From Chitinibacter sp. FCG-7 (GTDB lineage: Bacteria; Pseudomonadota; Gammaproteobacteria; Burkholderiales; Chitinibacteraceae), in contig NZ_CP157355.1 of the NCBI RefSeq assembly GCF_040047665.1, positions 3,472,001 through 3,536,000 of the forward strand: a stretch of DNA of 64,000 bases, read 5' to 3'. Under the pieces are notes generated by a model that saw only the letters and a list, made by a program, of their open reading frames with translations, was not told the origin of the DNA and did no database searches. The position numbers and the translations under genes are program-made. Shown here one piece after another: positions 9,283 to 19,045 of this stretch (its first letter is position 1; the number at the start of each line of letters is the position of its first letter).

Positions 9283-10488
9283 ATGAACGATAAATATCAG
9301 CAACCGGATCAGCGTGGACACTTTGGTCAGCATGGCGGCATTTATGTCGCTGAAACTTTGATGCCTGCGCTGGACGAACTCAAGCAAGAGTTTGAGGCCG
9401 CAATCAAAGACCCGGTATTTATGGCCGAATATCGCCACGATCTGAAACATTACGTTGGCCGTCCTAGCCCGATTTATCATGCCGAGCGGTGGTCAAAGGC
9501 TATCGGTGGCGCGCAAATTTATCTCAAGCGCGAAGATTTGAATCACACTGGCGCACACAAAGTCAACAACACCATCGGTCAAGCCTTATTGGCGCGTCGG
9601 ATGGGTAAAAAACGCGTGATTGCCGAAACCGGCGCAGGTCAGCATGGCGTGGCTTCAGCGACCGTCGCTGCGCGTTATGGCATGGAATGTGTCGTGTATA
9701 TGGGCGCAGAAGACGTTGCGCGCCAGGCGCCGAATGTATTCCGTATGAAATTGCTCGGCGCGACCGTTGTTGCCGTTGAATCCGGCACGCGGACGTTGAA
9801 AGACGCAATGAACGAAGCCATGCGTGACTGGGTCACCAATGTGGACTCGACGTATTACATCATCGGTACTGCGGCAGGCCCGCACCCGTATCCGCAATTG
9901 GTGCGCGATTTTCAGGTCGTGATCGGCGAAGAATGTAAAGCGCAAATGCAGGAAATGCTAGGCCGTCAGCCTGATGCGGTGATTGCCTGTGTCGGCGGTG
10001 GCTCGAACGCGATTGGTATTTTCCACCCTTATATCGAAGTGCCTGGCGTGCGCCTGATCGGCGTTGAAGCCGGTGGTGACGGTGTAGAAACCGGCCGTCA
10101 CGCCGCACCGCTGACGTCGAACGCTAAAGCCGGCGTGCTGCACGGCCAGCGCTCTTACCTGATGCACGACGAAAATGGCCAGATTTCCGAGACGCATTCG
10201 ATGTCGGCGGGTCTGGATTATCCGGGCGTTGGTCCGGAACATAGCTATCTGAAAGACATTGGCCGCGCAGAATATGTGGCGATCAATGACGATGAAGCGA
10301 TGCAGGCTTTCCACGATTTGTGCAAATACGAGGGGATTATCCCGGCGCTTGAGTCCAGTCATGCGCTGGCCCAAGCAGCGAAAATGGCCGCCACCATGCG
10401 CCCGGATGAAATCCTGCTGGTGAATTTGTCGGGGCGTGGTGATAAAGATATTCCGACGATTGCGAAAAAACTCGGCATTCAACTCTAA
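9283..10488 (+). CDS. trpB: Tryptophan synthase beta subunit
   Basis: 401 residues. The PLP lysine is in HTGAHKVNN, and the phosphate-binding loop GGGSNAIG is present. Full family length with GAGATAAAG before the ATG. It condenses indole with serine and forms the alpha2-beta2 complex with TrpA, encoded just downstream. The 61-bp trpB-trpA gap is occupied almost entirely by PAL49 copy B, unusual for two subunits that are commonly translationally coupled. Confidence 0.98.
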   Translation: MNDKYQQPDQRGHFGQHGGIYVAETLMPALDELKQEFEAAIKDPVFMAEYRHDLKHYVGRPSPIYHAERWSKAIGGAQIYLKREDLNHTGAHKVNNTIGQALLARRMGKKRVIAETGAGQHGVASATVAARYGMECVVYMGAEDVARQAPNVFRMKLLGATVVAVESGTRTLKDAMNEAMRDWVTNVDSTYYIIGTAAGPHPYPQLVRDFQVVIGEECKAQMQEMLGRQPDAVIACVGGGSNAIGIFHPYIEVPGVRLIGVEAGGDGVETGRHAAPLTSNAKAGVLHGQRSYLMHDENGQISETHSMSAGLDYPGVGPEHSYLKDIGRAEYVAINDDEAMQAFHDLCKYEGIIPALESSHALAQAAKMAATMRPDEILLVNLSGRGDKDIPTIAKKLGIQL

Positions 10489-10499
10489 ATGTGATCTAG

Positions 10500-10548
10500 G
10501 GGTATCTGCCCCTAGCTCAGTCTCAGTATAGCTTTGGTAGATATACCC
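10500..10548. repeat. PAL49 copy B
   Basis: 49 bp, GGGTATCTGCC at the left and GGTAGATATACCC at the right; both hexamers are perfect. It fills the trpB-trpA gap and ends one base before the trpA ATG, so the right arm occupies the place where a ribosome-binding site should be. Confidence 0.85.
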
Positions 10549-10549
10549 T

Positions 10550-11353
10550 ATGTCACGTATTGAATCGGTAATGCAAAACCTCAAGGCGGCCAATCGCCAG
10601 GCCTTGATTCCGTTTATTACTGCGGGCGATCCTGCGCCTGCCAGTACCGTGGGTCTGATGCATGCGCTGGTCGCTGGCGGCGCAGATATTCTGGAATTGG
10701 GCGTGCCGTTCTCTGATCCGATGGCCGACGGCCCGGTGATTCAGCGCGCGTCCGAGCGTGCCTTAAAGCACAATGTTTCGCTACGCGATGTGTTGGCTTA
10801 TGTGGCCGAATTTCGCCAAACCAATGCCAGCACACCGGTGGTGCTGATGGGTTATGCCAATCCGGTTGAAGCGATGGGTTATGAAGCTTTCGCAACTGCC
10901 GCCGTTGCTGCGGGTGTTGACGGTGTTCTCACGGTTGATATGCCGCCCGAAGAGGCCGAAGAGTCCGTCTCCGTCTATAAAAAACACGGCCTTGATCCAA
11001 TTTTCCTCTTGGCGCCGACAACGCCGGAATCGCGCGTCAAGGAAGTGGCACGAATGGCCAGCGGCTATGTGTATTACGTTTCATTGAAAGGCGTCACCGG
11101 CTCGGCCAATCTGGACGTTGCCAATGTGGCCGAAAAGCTTGATTTCCTAAAGCAATATCTAAATATTCCAATTGGTGTCGGTTTTGGCATTCGCGATGCC
11201 GAATCGGCCAAAAATGTCGCCAAAATTGCCGATGCCGTCGTGATCGGTTCGCGTTTGGTGCAAGAAGTTGAGCAGGGTGAAGCAGGGCTTGCAAGCCGCC
11301 TCACCGAGTTCCTGTCTGGCGTACGCGCTGCAATGGATACAGCCCGCGTCTGA
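10550..11353 (+). CDS. trpA: Tryptophan synthase alpha subunit
   Basis: 267 residues, TIM barrel cleaving indole-3-glycerol phosphate. The catalytic Glu and Asp lie in [19 protein letters not shown], and the phosphate site in [12 protein letters not shown]. There is no clear Shine-Dalgarno: the bases before ATG belong to the right arm of PAL49 copy B (GGTAG is the only weak candidate). It is followed by accD after 21 bp, as in many beta- and gammaproteobacteria. Confidence 0.98.
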   Translation: MSRIESVMQNLKAANRQALIPFITAGDPAPASTVGLMHALVAGGADILELGVPFSDPMADGPVIQRASERALKHNVSLRDVLAYVAEFRQTNASTPVVLMGYANPVEAMGYEAFATAAVAAGVDGVLTVDMPPEEAEESVSVYKKHGLDPIFLLAPTTPESRVKEVARMASGYVYYVSLKGVTGSANLDVANVAEKLDFLKQYLNIPIGVGFGIRDAESAKNVAKIADAVVIGSRLVQEVEQGEAGLASRLTEFLSGVRAAMDTARV

Positions 11354-11374
11354 TCAGACCGTAGAGGATAAAAA

Positions 11375-12241
11375 ATGAGCTGGTTACAAAAACTATTACC
11401 CCCAAAAATCAAAAGCCGCACCACACCGAATACCTCGGCCGTGCCGGAAGGCTTGTGGAGCAAGTGTTCGGCGTGCAGTGCGGTGCTGTATCGCTCCGAT
11501 CTGGAAAACAATCTGGAAGTCTGCCCAAAATGCAATTTCCATAATGCCGTTCCGGCGCGTGCGCGCTTGAACCAGTTGCTGGATGTAGAAGGGCGTTATG
11601 AAATCGGCTCCGAAGTCAAACCAGTCGACGTGCTCAAGTTCAAAGCCAATAAACGCTACAGTGACCAATTAACTGCATCAGCCGCTGCAACTGGCGAAGA
11701 TGATGCGATGGTTGTGATGCAAGGCAGTATTTTGTCGGTGCCTGTGGTGGTGGCGGCGTTTGAGTACAAATTCATCGGTGGCTCAATGGGCTCGGTGGTG
11801 GGCGAGCGTTTTGTGCGCGGCGTGAAAGTGGCGATTGAAAATGATTTGCCCTTTATTTGCGTTTCGGCTTCAGGCGGCGCGCGAATGATGGAAGGCCTGA
11901 ATTCCTTGATGCAGATGGCTAAAACCAATGCCATCCTGACCAAGCTGGCCGACAAGAAGCTGCCGTTTATTTCCTTGCTGACCGACCCGACCATGGGCGG
12001 TGTTTCGGCTTCGTTTGCCTTTATTGGCGACGTTGTCATGGCCGAGCCAGGTGCACTCATCGGTTTTGCTGGCCCGCGTGTGATCGAGCAGACCGTACGT
12101 GAAACGCTGCCGGAAGGCTTCCAGCGTTCGGAATTCTTGCTGGAAAAAGGCGCGATTGACATGATTGTCGATCGCCGCGAATTGCGTCAGCGTCTGGCTG
12201 ATGTACTGACCTTGCTCAATAATCAGGCAGCCGTGAATTAA
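11375..12241 (+). CDS. accD: Acetyl-CoA carboxylase carboxyltransferase subunit beta
   Basis: 288 residues. The N-terminal zinc ribbon uses Cys31, Cys34, Cys50 and Cys53 (CSAC...CPKC). The crotonase-like carboxyltransferase core includes [23 protein letters not shown] and [11 protein letters not shown]. Pairs with AccA, not in this window, to make malonyl-CoA. Its TAA stop overlaps the folC ATG by one base, suggesting coupled translation. Confidence 0.98.
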   Translation: MSWLQKLLPPKIKSRTTPNTSAVPEGLWSKCSACSAVLYRSDLENNLEVCPKCNFHNAVPARARLNQLLDVEGRYEIGSEVKPVDVLKFKANKRYSDQLTASAAATGEDDAMVVMQGSILSVPVVVAAFEYKFIGGSMGSVVGERFVRGVKVAIENDLPFICVSASGGARMMEGLNSLMQMAKTNAILTKLADKKLPFISLLTDPTMGGVSASFAFIGDVVMAEPGALIGFAGPRVIEQTVRETLPEGFQRSEFLLEKGAIDMIVDRRELRQRLADVLTLLNNQAAVN

Positions 12242-13539
12242 TGAATGTAGCAACTGGGGCTGGTCTGGGCCGTGACGCCACCTTGGCCGAATGGCTCAAT
12301 TATCTGGAACAACTGCATCCTGTCGCCATTGATATGGGCTTGAGCCGGGTCAAGACGGTGCAGGAGCGCATGGCGCTTTTTCCGTACTGCCCGGTGATCA
12401 CCGTGGCCGGAACCAATGGCAAAGGCTCGGTTTGCGCGATGTTGACGCGCATACTGACCATCGCCGGTTATAAAGTGGGTACTTACACCTCGCCGCATCT
12501 CTTGCATTACAACGAGCGCATTGCCATCAATGGCGTGCCGGTGGGTGATGCGGCGATTGTGGACAGCTTTGCGGCCATTCAGGCCGCGCGTGGCGATATT
12601 TCCCTAAGCTACTTTGAATTTGGCACGCTGGCCGCCGTGCATCAATTTATCGCGCAGCAAGTTGACGTGATGGTGCTTGAGGTGGGGCTGGGTGGTCGGC
12701 TCGATGCGGTGAATATTTTCGAGCCAACCGCTTCTGGCGTGGTCAGCATCGGGATTGATCATCAGGCCTATCTGGGTGATACCCGTGAAGCAATTGGTGC
12801 CGAAAAGGCGGGTATCTATCGCCAAGGCAAGCCAGCCTTGTGCTCTGACCCTATACCCCCACAAACACTGATTGATGTCGCACATGCTGTTGGTGCAGAC
12901 TTGCAATTGATCGGTCAGCACTTCGGCTTTGAAATGCAGGCCGAAGGTCAGCAATGGGTGTGGTGGCATCGCAATGGATTACGCAAAAATGCCCTGCCGA
13001 TTCCGGCGCTGCGCGGCAAATACCAGATGAGCAATGCGGCGATGGCGCTGGGTTTGCTCGAAGCGGTGAAAGAGCAGCTGCCCGTCTGCCTGGGCGACAT
13101 CAAGCGCGGCCTGCTGGAAGTGGAATGGCCGGCGCGTTTCCAGGTATTGCCCGGCAGACCCATCGTGGTGCTCGATGTGGCGCATAACCCCCATGCAGCC
13201 GCGGTATTTCGCGCCTCGCTCGATAATATGGGCTTTCATCCGGTGACGCATGCCGTGCTCGGCATGATGCAGGACAAGGACATCGACGGCGTGATCAAGC
13301 TGGTGGCCGACCGGATCGACGTCTGGCATCTGGCCGCTCCCCAATTGCCACGTGCGGCCACTGCGGCGTCTTTGGCGCAAACCGTGCTGGCGATCTCGCC
13401 GCGCGCCAAGGTGCTCGAGCACGAAAGCGTAGAAAAAGCCTACCGTGCAGCCTGTGAGGCAGCGAACGAAGCTGATAGAATTCTGGTCTTTGGCTCTTTC
13501 TTCACCGTGGCCGAAGTCATGCAGGCACGTGGACAGTAA
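12241..13539 (+). CDS. folC: Bifunctional dihydrofolate/folylpolyglutamate synthase
   Basis: 432 residues, Mur-ligase type enzyme adding glutamates to folates. The P-loop GTNGKGSVCAML, the LEVGLGGRLDAVN motif and the C-terminal VVLDVAHNPHAA block are all intact. Residues of the AGIYRQGKPALCSDPIPPQ loop are encoded by DNA that matches PAL49 exactly at both ends (12810-12858) and uses an ATA isoleucine codon there. Between accD and a SPOR protein, the usual order. Confidence 0.97.
   Translation: MNVATGAGLGRDATLAEWLNYLEQLHPVAIDMGLSRVKTVQERMALFPYCPVITVAGTNGKGSVCAMLTRILTIAGYKVGTYTSPHLLHYNERIAINGVPVGDAAIVDSFAAIQAARGDISLSYFEFGTLAAVHQFIAQQVDVMVLEVGLGGRLDAVNIFEPTASGVVSIGIDHQAYLGDTREAIGAEKAGIYRQGKPALCSDPIPPQTLIDVAHAVGADLQLIGQHFGFEMQAEGQQWVWWHRNGLRKNALPIPALRGKYQMSNAAMALGLLEAVKEQLPVCLGDIKRGLLEVEWPARFQVLPGRPIVVLDVAHNPHAAAVFRASLDNMGFHPVTHAVLGMMQDKDIDGVIKLVADRIDVWHLAAPQLPRAATAASLAQTVLAISPRAKVLEHESVEKAYRAACEAANEADRILVFGSFFTVAEVMQARGQ
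12810..12858. repeat. PAL49-like match inside folC
   Basis: GGGTAT at 12810-12815 and ATACCC at 12853-12858, spacing identical to the intergenic copies. It lies in coding sequence, so chance or protein constraint cannot be fully excluded. Confidence 0.5.
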
Positions 13540-13544
13540 AAAAT

Positions 13545-14375
13545 ATGGCGAATGTTAGCGACGAGTTGTTGCAGTTAAGAAAACGCGCGCGCCGCCGCCT
13601 GCTCGGTGCCATTGCGCTGGTGGTGTTTGCACTGACAGTGCTATGGACTGCGCTGGATGGTGAGCCGCCCAAGTCGCTGCTGGAAAACCAGTCTGTCGAA
13701 ATTATTTCCAGCGCACCTGCGCTGTCATCCGTGGTTTCGCTCGATCAGCCGCAAGTGGCGAGTGCCGTAGCGCCCGCCGCATCCGAGTCGGCTGCGCAGG
13801 AAGTGCTGCCGGTGGCTGCTGTTGACGCTTCCCGAATTGCTCCCGTTGCGCTGCCAGGCAAACTGGTCACGCATCAGGAGTCCGCCCCGCAGGTGGTCGC
13901 CGCTAATGAATCGATCAATGCCGAATCGGTCAATGCCGCCCAGCGCGCCGCCACCAATGAAGCCGCTAAGCCTACGGCCAGACCCGACATTGTGGCCACC
14001 GCCAAACCGAGCGCACGCCCCACCGCTGCGGTTAAAGCCAGCCCTAAACCCAGCCCGAAGCCAACGGCCAAGCCCGCTCTGGACCCCAAGGCCATTCTGG
14101 AAGGCGCGCTGGATAAAACCGCCGAACCCAAAACCGGCAAAATCTATTACATCCAGATTGGCGCTTACGCCGACCCGGATAAAGCCGCACAAACACTTAA
14201 AAAACTGAAAGACGCCGGCATTCCGGCGCGTAGCGAGCAAGTGTCAACGCCCAAGGGCGAGCTGACCCGCGTACGCATTGGTCCGGGTAATGACGAAGCC
14301 AAGGCCAAGGCCTGGATGCAGCGTCTGGATTCGCTGGGCGTACCGGGTACGCTGGTAGTCAAGGCCGCGCAATGA
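13545..14375 (+). CDS. SPOR-domain inner-membrane cell-division protein (DedD-like)
   Basis: 276 residues: a short basic cytoplasmic N-terminus, one transmembrane helix (about residues 20-37, LGAIALVVFALTVLWTAL), and a long Pro/Ala/Lys-rich periplasmic linker. A C-terminal SPOR domain (YYIQIGAYADPDKAAQTLKKL ... GELTRVRIGP) completes it. SPOR domains bind denuded septal peptidoglycan, and the position between folC and cvpA is where dedD sits in E. coli. Overlaps cvpA by four bases (ATGA). Confidence 0.88.
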   Translation: MANVSDELLQLRKRARRRLLGAIALVVFALTVLWTALDGEPPKSLLENQSVEIISSAPALSSVVSLDQPQVASAVAPAASESAAQEVLPVAAVDASRIAPVALPGKLVTHQESAPQVVAANESINAESVNAAQRAATNEAAKPTARPDIVATAKPSARPTAAVKASPKPSPKPTAKPALDPKAILEGALDKTAEPKTGKIYYIQIGAYADPDKAAQTLKKLKDAGIPARSEQVSTPKGELTRVRIGPGNDEAKAKAWMQRLDSLGVPGTLVVKAAQ

Positions 14376-14863
14376 CGCAGTTTGACTATATCGCGCTGGG
14401 CATTCTGGGTTTGTCGATGCTGCTCTCGGTGATGCGCGGGCTCACGCAGGAAGTGCTGGCATTGGCAGCCTGGGTGCTGGCTTTTTGGACTGCGACGCAA
14501 TTTGCTGACGATGCTGCTGGCATGATGCCATCGGCGTTGTCATCCGACAGCTTGCGCTATGTCGCCGGTTTTATCGTGGTGTTCTTTGTAACCTGGCTTT
14601 TATCTGCCATTGTTCGCATTACCCTCAACCAATTTCTGAAAGCCAGCGGCCTTAAGCCGGTAGACCGGTTTCTGGGTGCGTTTTTTGGCGTGGTACGTGG
14701 TTTTTTGCTGATGTTGACGCTGGTGGTCTTGTCCGGTTTAACCAGTTTCCCCAGTACGGCGGTTTGGCGTGATGCCATGTTTAGTCCGCTGTTCGAGCAA
14801 AGCGCGGAATTTGTAAAACCGTGGTTGCCCGAAGTGCTGGCGTCGCGGATTAAGTTTGAATAA
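14372..14863 (+). CDS. cvpA: CvpA family membrane protein
   Basis: 163 residues with four predicted membrane helices. It starts MTQFDYIALGILGLSMLLSVMRGLTQEVL, the typical CvpA N-terminus, and holds the VDRFLGAFFGVVRGFLLM motif. Known in E. coli for a role in colicin V production and membrane stress; the biochemical role is unclear. Precedes purF as in E. coli and shares its message. Confidence 0.92.
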   Translation: MTQFDYIALGILGLSMLLSVMRGLTQEVLALAAWVLAFWTATQFADDAAGMMPSALSSDSLRYVAGFIVVFFVTWLLSAIVRITLNQFLKASGLKPVDRFLGAFFGVVRGFLLMLTLVVLSGLTSFPSTAVWRDAMFSPLFEQSAEFVKPWLPEVLASRIKFE

Positions 14864-14890
14864 TTTTTGTAAGTCTAAGGGTCTGAGCTA

Positions 14891-16426
14891 ATGTGTGGCA
14901 TTCTAGGTGTGGTCGCCAAAACGCCGGTTAATCAAATGTTGTACGACGGTCTGCTGGTGCTTCAGCATCGCGGCCAGGATGCAGCCGGTATCGTTACAGC
15001 CGAGCAACAGGTGTTGCATATGCATAAAGGGCAGGGGCTGGTGCGCGATGTATTTCGCACCCGCAATATGCGCTCTTTGCAAGGCAATGTCGGCATTGGT
15101 CATGTGCGCTACCCGACTGCCGGATCGGCGTCGAGTCTGGCTGAAGCGCAGCCGTTTTATGTCAATAGTCCGTTTGGTATCGTGCTGGCGCACAATGGCA
15201 ATCTGACCAACGACAAACAGCTTAAAGAAGATATGTACCGCACCGACCTGCGCCATATCAACACCAATTCGGATTCCGAAGCGCTGTGTAATGTGTTTGC
15301 CCATGAACTGTCGCGCCGTGTGTCAGGCCCGCAGCTCGATGCTCAAACGGTATTTGACGCGGTCAAAGCCGTGCATCGCCGTGTGAAGGGGGCCTACGCG
15401 GTGGTGGCGATCATTGCCGGTTTTGGCATGGTGGCTTTCCGTGATCCGCACGGCATCCGTCCACTGTCGCTCGGCGTGCACGACACGGCTGATGGCCGTG
15501 AATACATTGTGGCCAGCGAATCGGTTGTGCACGATGTGCTGGGCTTTAAATTCGAGCGTGATATTGCACCGGGTGAAGCGGTTTATGTCACTTTTGACGG
15601 TGAATTCTCTAGCCAGCAATGCCATTCATCACCAACGCTGATTCCCTGTATTTTCGAGCATGTGTATTTTGCCCGCCCTGATACCGTCATCGACGGCATT
15701 TCGGTGCACGAAGCCCGCCTGAAAATGGGTGAGCAGCTGGCAGAAAAAGTGCGCAAGCAAGTGCCTGCGCTGGATATTGACGTGGTGATTCCAATTCCCG
15801 ATACCAGCCGCGATTCGGCGCTGCAACTGGCCGATGCACTGGGCCTGCCGTATCGCGAAGGCTTTATGAAAAACCGCTATATTGGCCGCACCTTTATCAT
15901 GCCGGGCCAGGCCAGCCGGAAAAAATCGGTACGCCAGAAGCTGAACCCGATTGCCGTTGAGTTCCGTGGCAAAAACGTCATGCTGGTTGACGACTCGATT
16001 GTGCGTGGCACGACTTCCAAAGAAATCGTGCAGATGGTGCGCGATTCGGGCGCGAAAAAAGTCTATCTGGCTTCAGCTGCACCGCCGGTTAAATTTCCGC
16101 ACGTTTACGGCATTGATATGCCAACGCGCAATGAATTGATCGCAACAGGCCGTGACGCGGCGCAAATTGCCGCTGAAATTGGTGCCGATGGCGTGATCTA
16201 TCAGGATCTCTCCGCGCTGATCCAAGCATGTACCGATGCCAGTGGTGGCAAAATCACGCAATTTGAAACCTCGTGTTTTGATGGCCACTACATCACCGGC
16301 GACATTACCGACGCTTATCTGGACGAGCTGGAAGCCAAGCGCCTCTCACCATTGTCGACCAAGGCAGACAATGTGGGCTCGGTAGTCGATCTCAATATTG
16401 GCGTTGCCGAACAAAATTTGATTTAA
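14891..16426 (+). CDS. purF: Amidophosphoribosyltransferase
   Basis: 511 residues, first committed step of purine synthesis. Cys2 directly after Met is the N-terminal nucleophile of the class II glutaminase domain (CGILGVV). [10 protein letters not shown] and the PRPP loop [15 protein letters not shown] are intact. Followed by a strong hairpin terminator, so metZ may be transcribed partly independently. Confidence 0.98.
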   Translation: MCGILGVVAKTPVNQMLYDGLLVLQHRGQDAAGIVTAEQQVLHMHKGQGLVRDVFRTRNMRSLQGNVGIGHVRYPTAGSASSLAEAQPFYVNSPFGIVLAHNGNLTNDKQLKEDMYRTDLRHINTNSDSEALCNVFAHELSRRVSGPQLDAQTVFDAVKAVHRRVKGAYAVVAIIAGFGMVAFRDPHGIRPLSLGVHDTADGREYIVASESVVHDVLGFKFERDIAPGEAVYVTFDGEFSSQQCHSSPTLIPCIFEHVYFARPDTVIDGISVHEARLKMGEQLAEKVRKQVPALDIDVVIPIPDTSRDSALQLADALGLPYREGFMKNRYIGRTFIMPGQASRKKSVRQKLNPIAVEFRGKNVMLVDDSIVRGTTSKEIVQMVRDSGAKKVYLASAAPPVKFPHVYGIDMPTRNELIATGRDAAQIAAEIGADGVIYQDLSALIQACTDASGGKITQFETSCFDGHYITGDITDAYLDELEAKRLSPLSTKADNVGSVVDLNIGVAEQNLI

Positions 16427-16441
16427 TTGTGCAAAGCACAC

Positions 16442-16470
16442 AAAAACGGGAGCTACGGCTCCCGTTTTTA
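16442..16470 (+). terminator. Rho-independent terminator after purF
   Basis: CGGGAGC-TACG-GCTCCCG stem-loop (16447-16464) followed by TTTTTATTT; the tetraloop is compact. It ends the long trp/folC/purF transcript. Confidence 0.88.
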
Positions 16471-16485
16471 TTTAAGTACCAAGCC

Positions 16486-16574
16486 AGAAGTTTTCCCTTG
16501 GCGCCTCGAAGTACAGTGAGTACAAGCAAGTACAACGGTATGACGAGGCGGCAAAGCGTGAACACTTTTGTCTA
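16486..16574 (+). repeat. SR88 structured repeat, copy 1 (upstream of metZ)
   Basis: About 88 bp with inverted ends AGAAGTTTTC... and ...GAACACTTTTGTCT, and an inner stem GCCTCG / CGAGGC flanking a GTAC-rich middle. It shares ends and organisation with 37594-37679, where the inner stem is GCATCG / CGATGC. It lies between the purF terminator and the metZ ribosome-binding site. Confidence 0.65.
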
Positions 16575-16590
16575 CTGACAAGGAAAAAAC

Positions 16591-17763
16591 ATGCTCGATT
16601 TTGACGATCTTCATCCCGAAACCCTCGCCGTACGTGCCGGTACGATGCGTTCCGAATTTGGCGAACATTCGGATGCCATGCATTTAACGTCGAGCTTTGT
16701 CGTTGGGTCGGCCGAAGAAGCCGCGCTGAAATTCACCGGCCAAGTGCCCGGTTATATCTATTCGCGCTTTACCAACCCGACGGTGAGCGCTTTCGAGCAA
16801 CGTCTGGCGGCGTTGGAAGGCGGCGAGCGTTGTGTGGCCACGGCATCGGGGATGAGCGCGATTTTGTCCTTGTGCATGGGCTTGCTCAAATCGGGCGACC
16901 ATATCGTGTCGTCGAACAGCCTGTTTGGCGCGACGATCCAGCTGTTTAACGCCTACCTAGGCAAATTTGGTGTCACTGTGACGTATGTCTCGCCAACCGA
17001 CGTCAATGCTTGGGCGCAGGCCGTTACCCCCGCAACAAAATTATTTTTCCTTGAAACACCGTCCAATCCGCTGACCGAAATTGCCGACGTGGCCGCGATT
17101 GCTGCTGTTGCGCATCAACACAATGCCTTGCTGGTGGTTGATAACTGCTTCTGCTCGCCAGCGCTGCAGCAGCCGCTTAAACTCGGCGCCGACATCGTTG
17201 TGCATTCAGCGACCAAATACATCGACGGTCAGGGGCGGGTGCTCGGTGGTGCAGTAGTCGGCAATCACGCGACGCTGGAGCCCATCTATTTATTCCTGCG
17301 CACGGCAGGCCCGACGCTGTCGCCATTCAATGCCTGGGTGATGCTCAAGGGCTTGGAGACGCTGGGTATCCGCATGAAAGCGCATTGCGAGAAAGCGCTG
17401 GAATTGGCCACTTGGCTCGAAGCGCAGCCGCAAGTCGCCAAAGTCTATTACCCTGGACTGAAATCTCACCCGCAGTACGAGCTGGCACAGCAGCAACAAA
17501 CCGGCGGCGGCGGCGTGGTGTCGTTTGATCTGGTTGGCGGCAAAGACGCCGCCTGGGCCCTGATCGACAAAGTCGAGCTAATGAGCCGCACGGCTAATCT
17601 AGGCGATACGCGAACAACGATCACGCACCCAGCCACCACCTCGCACGGCCGTCTGACGCCAGAAGCCCGCGCAGCGGCAGGGATTGGTGATGGTCTGGTG
17701 CGGATTTCAGTGGGGCTGGAGCATGTTGGGGATTTGATTAAGGATATTCAGCAGGGGTTTTGA
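16591..17763 (+). CDS. metZ: O-succinylhomoserine sulfhydrylase
   Basis: 390 residues, Cys/Met-metabolism PLP enzyme making homocysteine directly from O-succinylhomoserine and sulfide. The PLP lysine is in HSATKYIDGQGRVLGGAV. SRFTNPTV and LFLETPSNPLTEIAD are family blocks, and the C-terminal TRTTITHPATTSHGRL is intact. Position after purF is the conserved proteobacterial place for metZ, supporting this call over cystathionine gamma-synthase. AAGGAAAAAAC precedes the ATG. Confidence 0.93.
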   Translation: MLDFDDLHPETLAVRAGTMRSEFGEHSDAMHLTSSFVVGSAEEAALKFTGQVPGYIYSRFTNPTVSAFEQRLAALEGGERCVATASGMSAILSLCMGLLKSGDHIVSSNSLFGATIQLFNAYLGKFGVTVTYVSPTDVNAWAQAVTPATKLFFLETPSNPLTEIADVAAIAAVAHQHNALLVVDNCFCSPALQQPLKLGADIVVHSATKYIDGQGRVLGGAVVGNHATLEPIYLFLRTAGPTLSPFNAWVMLKGLETLGIRMKAHCEKALELATWLEAQPQVAKVYYPGLKSHPQYELAQQQQTGGGGVVSFDLVGGKDAAWALIDKVELMSRTANLGDTRTTITHPATTSHGRLTPEARAAAGIGDGLVRISVGLEHVGDLIKDIQQGF

Positions 17764-17775
17764 TTGAGCTTTTGA

Positions 17776-17817
17776 TTCAAATAAATAATGGCGCTGTGGC
17801 GCCATTATTTATTTGAA
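17776..17817. terminator. bidirectional terminator between metZ and the orphan membrane gene
   Basis: A perfect 19-bp stem (17776-17794 with 17799-17817) closed by a TGTG loop; AT-rich outer ends provide T-runs on both strands. Confidence 0.9.
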
Positions 17818-17825
17818 AAGAAAAA

Positions 17826-18581
17826 TTATTTTTTCTCTAGATTGTTCGTTGCGCTAGGTTTTGGAATGTCAGTGTTTCCTTTGAAAATAACGTTTGAGGG
17901 CCCTGTCGGTTTTGTGCTTGGTATTGGAGCTTGTAAAGGTGCTGTTGTAGGCGTGTTGGTATTGGAGTTGTTTGAGTTGTTCGACACGTTTTTTTCCTTT
18001 GCTGATTGATTCGTTGGTTGAATAAGTTGTACTTGGTATGTTTTTTCTTCCGATGTAGCTTTGTTGTGAATATAGAGTAAACCCGATGGAGCTAACATTA
18101 AGATTGAAATTGCAACTGCGGCAGTCGAACGATGTAAGTAGTTTCCTCTAATTATATTGTTTTGGCTATTCCAGTCGGCTGCATCGGCTAGCAGATTGTT
18201 TAAATAGTTTGAGAAATCAAAGTTTGTGCTTTCTTCTGCGGTTGCAGTTGAGTTTGATGTTGGGTTTTTTGTGTGCCATTCAAGTAGATCGGCGCGATAT
18301 AGTAAAAGTGATGCTGAGTTAGGTAGTTTTTTGTATTCATAATCTAAGAATGATTTAAATGTAAAGAAAACTGATCGTGCAATAAATATTGCTGTGAGAG
18401 TTATGAAGAATAAGAAGATGTATGTCTTGATGCTTGAGTTGTACTGATAGTCAATTGATATTATTGATGCAGCACTTGAAACAACAGTTACTGCAACGAT
18501 AGGTATGTTGATTGCAGATGCAATGGAGTTTCTTTGTTCTAGCTCAAAGTCATATTGTTTTTGAAGAAGTTCGTTGTGCAT
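17826..18581 (-). CDS. Orphan membrane protein of unknown function
   Basis: About 251 residues from ATG 18581; the frame stays open to a GTG at 18650, but that start lies inside a dispersed repeat. Three hydrophobic segments are visible: a pair near the N-terminus (NIPIVAVTVVSSAASIISI and YIFLFFITLTAIFIARSVFF) and one after a soluble loop (AAVAISILMLAPSGLLYI). A Ser/Asn/Thr/Pro-rich low-complexity tail follows, probably outside the cytoplasm. The DNA is clearly more AT-rich than its neighbours, with ATA, AAT and TTA codons, which suggests recent acquisition. No family recognised. Start is uncertain because no strong ribosome-binding site is seen. Confidence 0.6.
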   Translation of the reverse strand: MHNELLQKQYDFELEQRNSIASAINIPIVAVTVVSSAASIISIDYQYNSSIKTYIFLFFITLTAIFIARSVFFTFKSFLDYEYKKLPNSASLLLYRADLLEWHTKNPTSNSTATAEESTNFDFSNYLNNLLADAADWNSQNNIIRGNYLHRSTAAVAISILMLAPSGLLYIHNKATSEEKTYQVQLIQPTNQSAKEKNVSNNSNNSNTNTPTTAPLQAPIPSTKPTGPSNVIFKGNTDIPKPSATNNLEKK

Positions 18582-18630
18582 CTTATTTGAGATATCTTTT
18601 TGGGATGATTTTATTTCAAATATTGTAATG

Positions 18631-18686
18631 GTTTTATGTGCCTTCGGCACAATGTTTTCAATGCGCGTTCCGCCGCGCGCACGGGT
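18631..18686 (+). repeat. Dispersed repeat, first of a diverged direct pair
   Basis: Begins GTTTTATGTGCCTTCGGCAC (small UUCG-type hairpin) and holds a second hairpin around GCGCGTTCCGCCGCGCGC. A diverged copy lies in the same orientation at 19046-19100. Confidence 0.65.
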
Positions 18687-18862
18687 TCATTTCTTTTGCT
18701 TCGCCAAAAGAAACAGAACCAAAGAAAAAGCGACCCCGGCATCTGCATCCCGCTTCGCGGGATACCCTCACTGCGGACAGTCGAGGCGGCGGTTGCGCTT
18801 AACAAAACAGGCGCAACCGAAACCCCGCCCCGCCTGTTCCTCGCTCGGCGCAGATGCAGGGG
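18684..18862. repeat. Highly structured dispersed intergenic repeat
   Basis: Stacked inverted repeats: TTTCTTTTG / CAAAAGAAA (18690-18713), ATCCCGC / GCGGGAT, and an outer pair CCCCGGCATCTGC (18734-18746) / GCAGATGCAGGGG (18850-18862). The translated frames (for example FFWRSKRNEPVRAAER on the minus strand) are the kind of spurious ORF such repeats generate; no coding sequence is supported here. Confidence 0.6.
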
Positions 18863-18900
18863 AATCCACGTGGCACAACGATCTGTGCATATACGTGCTA

Positions 18901-18949
18901 GGGTATTGTTCGGAAGGTTAATTTTATTCTTGATTTGATCGATATACCC
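18901..18949. repeat. PAL49 copy C
   Basis: GGGTATTGTT at the left and CGATATACCC at the right, exactly 49 bp with perfect hexamers and an AT-rich core. Located in the repeat-rich spacer, far from any start codon. Confidence 0.8.
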
Positions 18950-19045
18950 CTTGATTGATTGGCGTGTAGGCTGGGCTAAGCCTGCGCAGCCCAACGTCAA
19001 TCGTGACAAGTGACAAATAAACTGCAGGATTATTCCGGCGGTTTT

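Noticed and set aside
9958..10593. 211-residue ORF antisense to trpB
   Set aside because: Overlaps a fully conserved trpB reading frame; a codon-bias shadow.
13142..13190. A further PAL49-like spacing in folC (AGGTATTGCCC ... ATAACCC)
   Set aside because: The right end is out of register and both ends encode universally conserved FolC residues (RFQVLPGRP, DVAHNPHA), so protein constraint explains it.
18611..19009. 132-residue minus-strand ORF
   Set aside because: It runs through the structured dispersed repeat and has the composition of spurious repeat-borne frames (SLFLWFCFFWRSKR).
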